A stretch of DNA of 64,000 nucleotides. Origin: Actinoplanes teichomyceticus ATCC 31121. GTDB taxonomy: Bacteria > Actinomycetota > Actinomycetes > Mycobacteriales > Micromonosporaceae. The notes beneath the pieces are model-generated. The model was not told where the DNA came from, made no database searches, and was given only the letters and a program-made list of their open reading frames with translations. Position numbers and translations under genes: made by a program. The DNA is taken from the NCBI RefSeq assembly GCF_003711105.1, contig NZ_CP023865.1, positions 2,753,001 through 2,817,000 of the forward strand, written 5' to 3'. Of this stretch, positions 60,817 through 64,000 are shown piece after piece. How positions within the stretch are numbered: position 1 is the first letter of the stretch; every line of letters begins with the position of its first letter.

Positions 60817-61352
60817 TCTGGGGCATTCCACGCGGCCACGCCCGACCAACCCGCCGCAGTTTCGCACATCGTTGCCGACCCGCGATCTTCACCCACCCCT
60901 CCGATGCCCGGTCTCGGTTGCACGCCGCGCACCGGCGTCTTCGGTCCGCAGCCGTCGTTGGCCGGTCGTCCGGCTGGCGATCGTTTGCCCGCAGCTACGG
61001 CTGGGTGTGGTGTTGGTCCGGTCGTCGGGCCGGTGTGGGTCTGCTTTGTCGGTGGAATCGGCGGGTGTGGTGTTGGTGGGGTCGCTGGGCTGATGTGGGT
61101 TTGGTTTGTCGGTGGGGTCGGCGGGCCGGTGTGGGTTTGGGCTGTCGGTCCGGTCGGCGGGTGTGGTGCCGGTCCGCTGTTGGTCTGGATGCCGGACTGG
61201 CCGGTCGGGTCCGACGTCGCATCGTTCGTCTCGGCAGCTCGGCAGCTCGGCAGCTCGGCAGCTCGGCAGCTCGGCAGCTCGGCAGCTCGGCAGCGCTGTC
61301 CTCCCGGGTCTGCTGTCACCTCGTGACGCGCGCGGCGTCCTACGCTGGATCG
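60817..61352. other. Repeat-rich intergenic region
   Basis: Contains imperfect repeats around GGTGTGGGTTTG and GGTCGGCGGGTGTGG (about 61010-61190) and the 8-bp array at 61231. No gene is supported on either strand. TACGCT at 61341-61346 lies 6 nt before the GTG of the phosphatase gene and may be its -10 box. Confidence 0.6.
61231..61294. repeat. Eight exact copies of an 8-bp unit (TCGGCAGC)
   Basis: 64 bp of perfect tandem repeat, about 60 nt upstream of the tyrosine phosphatase start. Copy number of such arrays can vary by slippage, and the position could affect the downstream promoter. Confidence 0.95.
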
Positions 61353-61973
61353 GTGAACCTCGACTGGCCGGACTGCAAGAACGCTCGCGATCTCGGCGGT
61401 CTCCCCACCGCCGAAGGCGGCCGGGTCCGCCCCGGGGCGCTGATCCGGTCCGACAGCCACGGCCGCCTGACCCCGGACGCGGTCCGCGCCATCCGGGCCC
61501 TGGGCGTCGCGCGCATCCTGGACCTGCGCTCGTCTCGTGAGTGCGCCGCGGACCCGAGCCCATTCTCCGGCGACCCGTCCTACCGGCACGTGCCCCTCCT
61601 CGCCGACCCGATGGGCTACGACCCGCCGGCGGACACCTATGGCCCCATGCTGGACCACAACACCGTCCGGATCGCCCATGCCTTCCGGGAGATCGCCAGC
61701 GCTCCGCCGGGCGGCCTTCTCGTCCACTGCCGTAGCGGACGTGACCGCACCGGAGCCCTGGTCGCGCTCCTGCTCGCGGTAGCCGGTGTCGCCCCGGAGG
61801 ACATCGCCAGCGACTTCGCCCAGACTCCTGGCACCTCCTCCGACGCGATGCGCAACACCCTGATGCACGCCACCACCCGCTACGGCGGGGTACCGGCCTA
61901 CCTGACCTACTGCGGCGTGCCCGCCACCGACCTCACCGCGATCCGGGAACGCCTCACCGTCCGGCCGTCCTGA
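61353..61973 (+). CDS. Tyrosine/dual-specificity protein phosphatase-like enzyme
   Basis: 206 residues from GTG 61353 (probably leaderless). The signature P-loop is HCRSGRDRTGALVALLLAVA (about 125-144; CX5R with catalytic Cys and Arg). Upstream are NARDLGGLPTAEGGRVRPGA and IRALGVARILDLRSSREC, as in the PtpB/DSPc-like Y_phosphatase3 family. It may remove phosphate from tyrosine or from phosphoinositides; members act in the cytosol or are secreted, but no signal peptide is present here. Confidence 0.9.
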   Translation: MNLDWPDCKNARDLGGLPTAEGGRVRPGALIRSDSHGRLTPDAVRAIRALGVARILDLRSSRECAADPSPFSGDPSYRHVPLLADPMGYDPPADTYGPMLDHNTVRIAHAFREIASAPPGGLLVHCRSGRDRTGALVALLLAVAGVAPEDIASDFAQTPGTSSDAMRNTLMHATTRYGGVPAYLTYCGVPATDLTAIRERLTVRPS

Positions 61974-62199
61974 CCGTGGTGCTCTTCCTGGCGACCCGAG
62001 CCAGGCGCCTGCCCTGAGCAGCGCACATGCCGGCCGCTTCCCCCGGCATCCCCGGCGGCGCGGCGCGCCGAACTGCTCGTAGCCGGCCAGGTGCGGGACT
62101 CGTGGCGCGGCTACCATGCACCGGCGCCGCTTCGCTCAGGGAAGGCCTGGGGAAGCCGGAGACGGGCCCAGCACCGCGCTGTGCCGGGCAGGCGATGGT

Positions 62200-63006
62200 T
62201 CAGGTGGCGGGGCGACTCCACTGGACGGAGAGACCGGAGGCCGCTCGCTCCGTCCGGATCTCCATGGCCGATCCGAGCATGGTGGCCCGGTCGACGACCA
62301 GCACCGTCTCGTCCAACGCGTATGTCACCCGCTCGGACACCAGCACCGGCTCACCCGGCGGCCGGCGAAGCAGCCCGGCCACCGGTTCCTCGAGCAATCC
62401 GGGCCGCACCACCTCGGAGGCTCGGTGCACCAGATGTCCCTGGTTGATCAACGCCGCGTACAGCGAGGTGTCGCTGAGGTCGACGGAGACCAGGTCGGTG
62501 CCGCGCACCCAGGACAGCTGGTGCACTGCGGGCCGCCCGGCGACCAGCCGTAGCCGTTCCAGGCGTAGCGCCGGCCCGTCGCCCAGCCGGGCGGCGGCCC
62601 AGTCCGGAGGTGTCGCCGCGGACTGGTCGAGGATCTCCGTGGTGACCGTCTGGCCCTGGGCTCGCAGATCGTCGGCGAATCCGTGCAGCGAGGTGAGCTG
62701 GTATTTCGCTCGCGGGAACACGAACGTGCCCCGCCCTGGCTCCTGCGAGAGCAGGCCCTCGTCCTCCAGCCGTTGGAGGGCCTGCCGCAGCGTCGCCAGG
62801 GTGACCCCGTACCGCGAGCTGAGCTCCTTCTGCGGAGGCAGGGCGGATCCGGGCGGCCACTCGCCGTCCTTGATCTTGCTGGTCAGATCATCGGCGATCA
62901 CCTGGTACTTCGGCGTGCGCGGGGGCAGCGGGCACCTCCTGGTCGAGCTGGTCAAGGGCGGCGCGGAACGCGGCGACCTCGGCTCGCAGGTCATCGGGCG
63001 ACGCAC
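62200..63006 (-). CDS. GntR-family regulator (HutC/UTRA type)
   Basis: Up to 268 residues if it starts at GTG 63006; ATG 62994 and TTG 62955 are also possible, and none has a strong ribosome site. The family starts near PKYQVIADDLTSKIKDGEWP, so a shorter form is likely and the overlap with trpA would shrink. HTH: LPPQKELSSRYGVTLATLRQ, ALQRLEDEGLLSQEPGRGTF. The UTRA ligand domain (TPPDWAAARLGDGPALRLER to VVDRATMLGSAMEIRTERA) is complete. It overlaps the 3' end of trpA by up to 119 bp in the same direction. Confidence 0.88.
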   Translation of the reverse strand: MRRPMTCEPRSPRSAPPLTSSTRRCPLPPRTPKYQVIADDLTSKIKDGEWPPGSALPPQKELSSRYGVTLATLRQALQRLEDEGLLSQEPGRGTFVFPRAKYQLTSLHGFADDLRAQGQTVTTEILDQSAATPPDWAAARLGDGPALRLERLRLVAGRPAVHQLSWVRGTDLVSVDLSDTSLYAALINQGHLVHRASEVVRPGLLEEPVAGLLRRPPGEPVLVSERVTYALDETVLVVDRATMLGSAMEIRTERAASGLSVQWSRPAT

Positions 63007-64000
63007 CGTCCAGAACCCTACGCATCAGGGCCGCGCCGATCACCACCCCGTCCGCGGACTGCGCGGCCGCAGCGGCCTGCGCCGGCGTGGAGATGCCGAA
63101 TCCGATCAGCACCGGCAGGTCGGTGACCGCCTTGATCCGGGTGGCGAGCGGAGCGGCCGACTCGGCGAGGGTGTCGCGTTCCCCGGTGGTGTCCATGACG
63201 CTCACCGCGTACACGAAATTGCGGCTCCGGGCGCCGATCTGGGCCAACCGTTCCGGCGGCGTGACCGGCGCGGCGAGCAGGACCAGGTCGATGCCGGCGG
63301 AGGTCGCGGCCGCCTCCAGTCGATCCGCCTCGTCGACCGGCACGTCGGGAACGATCAGCCCGGAAATGCCGGCGGCGGCGAGCCGCCGGCAGAACTCCTC
63401 GGGGCCACCGGCGGAGGCGGCAGGTGCGCGGCCGGAGCCGTGCGGTGGGGCAACCGGCCCGCTGCCGGAGCCGTCCGGGACAGCGGTCGTTCGGGCGTCT
63501 GCGGTGGTGGCCGCTTCGGTGGTGAGGGTTGTGGGGCTCGGGGTGGTCGTCGGCCGGGTGCGCGGGGCGGTGGCCGCTTCGGTGGCGGGGGTTGTGGGGC
63601 TCGGGGTGGTCGTCGGCCGGGTGCGCGGGGCGGTGGCCGCTTCGGTGGCGGGGGTTGTGCGGCTCAGGGCGGTTGTCGGCCCGGCGTCCCGGGGGGTGTC
63701 TCGGGTGGTTGCCGCTCCCGTGGTGGGAAGGGAAGCGCGCAGAGGCGCCGGCGCCGCACTGACGTGACCTCTGCGGGACGTGGCGGGCTGCTCCCGGAAG
63801 ACCAGGTTGGCGTAGGTCATGGCGATCAGCGGGATGCGGATACGATCCCGGGCGGCGGTCAGCTCGGTCAGGAGGGAGCCGATCGTGACGCCACGACGTA
63901 GCGCCTGGTCGGAGGCCTGCTGGATGGTGGCGCCGTCGAGCATCGGGTCGGAGAACGGGAGGCCGATCTCCACCGCGTCGGCGCCGCCCTCCTGGAAGGC
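62888..64000 (-). CDS. trpA: Tryptophan synthase alpha subunit with repeat insertion, 5' end beyond window
   Basis: The visible 370 residues begin near EGGADAVEIGLPFSDP. TrpA cleaves indole-3-glycerol phosphate to indole and glyceraldehyde 3-phosphate. Catalytic Glu (VEIGLPFSDP) and Asp (MLDGATIQ) are present, as are ISGLIVPDVPVDEADRLEAA, FVYAVSVMDTTGERDTL and PVLIGFGISTPAQAAAAAQS. After IAMTYANLVFRE the chain runs through about 125 Thr/Ala/Pro-rich residues, including a 21-residue tandem repeat, before EEFCRRLAAAGISG. The insertion lies between strand 3 and the following helix of the barrel. The frame is open throughout, so the enzyme could still fold with a large loop. Confidence 0.93.
   Translation of the reverse strand, partial: AFQEGGADAVEIGLPFSDPMLDGATIQQASDQALRRGVTIGSLLTELTAARDRIRIPLIAMTYANLVFREQPATSRRGHVSAAPAPLRASLPTTGAATTRDTPRDAGPTTALSRTTPATEAATAPRTRPTTTPSPTTPATEAATAPRTRPTTTPSPTTLTTEAATTADARTTAVPDGSGSGPVAPPHGSGRAPAASAGGPEEFCRRLAAAGISGLIVPDVPVDEADRLEAAATSAGIDLVLLAAPVTPPERLAQIGARSRNFVYAVSVMDTTGERDTLAESAAPLATRIKAVTDLPVLIGFGISTPAQAAAAAQSADGVVIGAALMRRVLDGASPDDLRAEVAAFRAALDQLDQEVPAAPAHAEVPGDRR
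63507..63695 (-). repeat. 63-bp in-frame tandem repeat inside trpA, about three copies
   Basis: Copies start at 63507, 63570 and 63633. Product on the minus strand repeats TPATEAATAPRTRPTTTPSP with one more residue. Confidence 0.93.

Noticed and set aside
1..64000. tRNA, rRNA or other structured RNA genes
   Set aside because: I looked for tRNA T-arm and CCA-type ends and rRNA landmarks and saw none; only the c-di-AMP riboswitch was convincing.

Overview
The window is very GC-rich, uses many GTG starts and several probably leaderless genes, and carries actinobacterial family variants (FolP2-like DHPS, fused CydDC, F420-type LLM enzyme, BldA-era style SARP/LuxR regulators, a c-di-AMP riboswitch before an NlpC/P60 gene). 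This points to a filamentous actinobacterium, most likely Micromonosporaceae (Actinoplanes-like). That placement is inference from gene content, not from a marker alignment.

Layout. (1) 1-1834: 3' part of htpG and its terminator. (2) 1871-6273: a zinc-ribbon membrane protein, then a decayed 2 kb island (transposase, otsA and helicase remnants), then a candidate injection-system cargo gene. (3) 6289-29626: a nearly complete extracellular-type/intracellular contractile injection system (eCIS/CIS) locus: sheath, two tube proteins, chaperone-like protein, DUF6760 protein, LysM hub protein, VgrG-like spike, PAAR tip, gp25, gpJ and gpI baseplate proteins, DUF4255 cap-type protein, AAA+ ATPase, a DUF4157 cargo candidate, a 1077-residue disordered protein, a secreted propeller and a zinc-ribbon/membrane/discoidin-like protein. 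No tail fibre and no obvious tape measure are visible. A LuxR-type and a SARP/BTAD-type regulator flank it. (4) 30631-34107: a frameshifted DUF4157 gene, an IS30 fragment and two overlapping genes sharing a GGQNNFGG motif. (5) 34242-46605: transport and regulation genes (two DHA2 MFS exporters, a GntP permease, four TetR regulators with visible palindromes), an LLM oxidoreductase, a lipoprotein, a secreted LamG-type protein and FolP2. (6) 46615-54926: cydA-cydB-cydDC facing a BlaI/BlaR1-like pair across a BlaI-like operator. (7) 55040-64000: c-di-AMP riboswitch plus NlpC/P60 hydrolase, an AAA-TPR gene pair, a PAP2 membrane enzyme, a DUF4265-like protein, a tyrosine phosphatase, a GntR regulator and the 3' part of trpA.

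Two themes stand out. Three genes (4782, 14515, 31223 ends) share an N-terminal ALQRxxGNxAVxxLL-type leader and sit in or beside the CIS locus, so they look like a cargo set. And many genes, including conserved ones such as trpA, cydDC and gntP, carry in-frame tandem repeats (units of 21, 30, 33, 54, 57, 63 and 81 bp), which is unusual for housekeeping enzymes.
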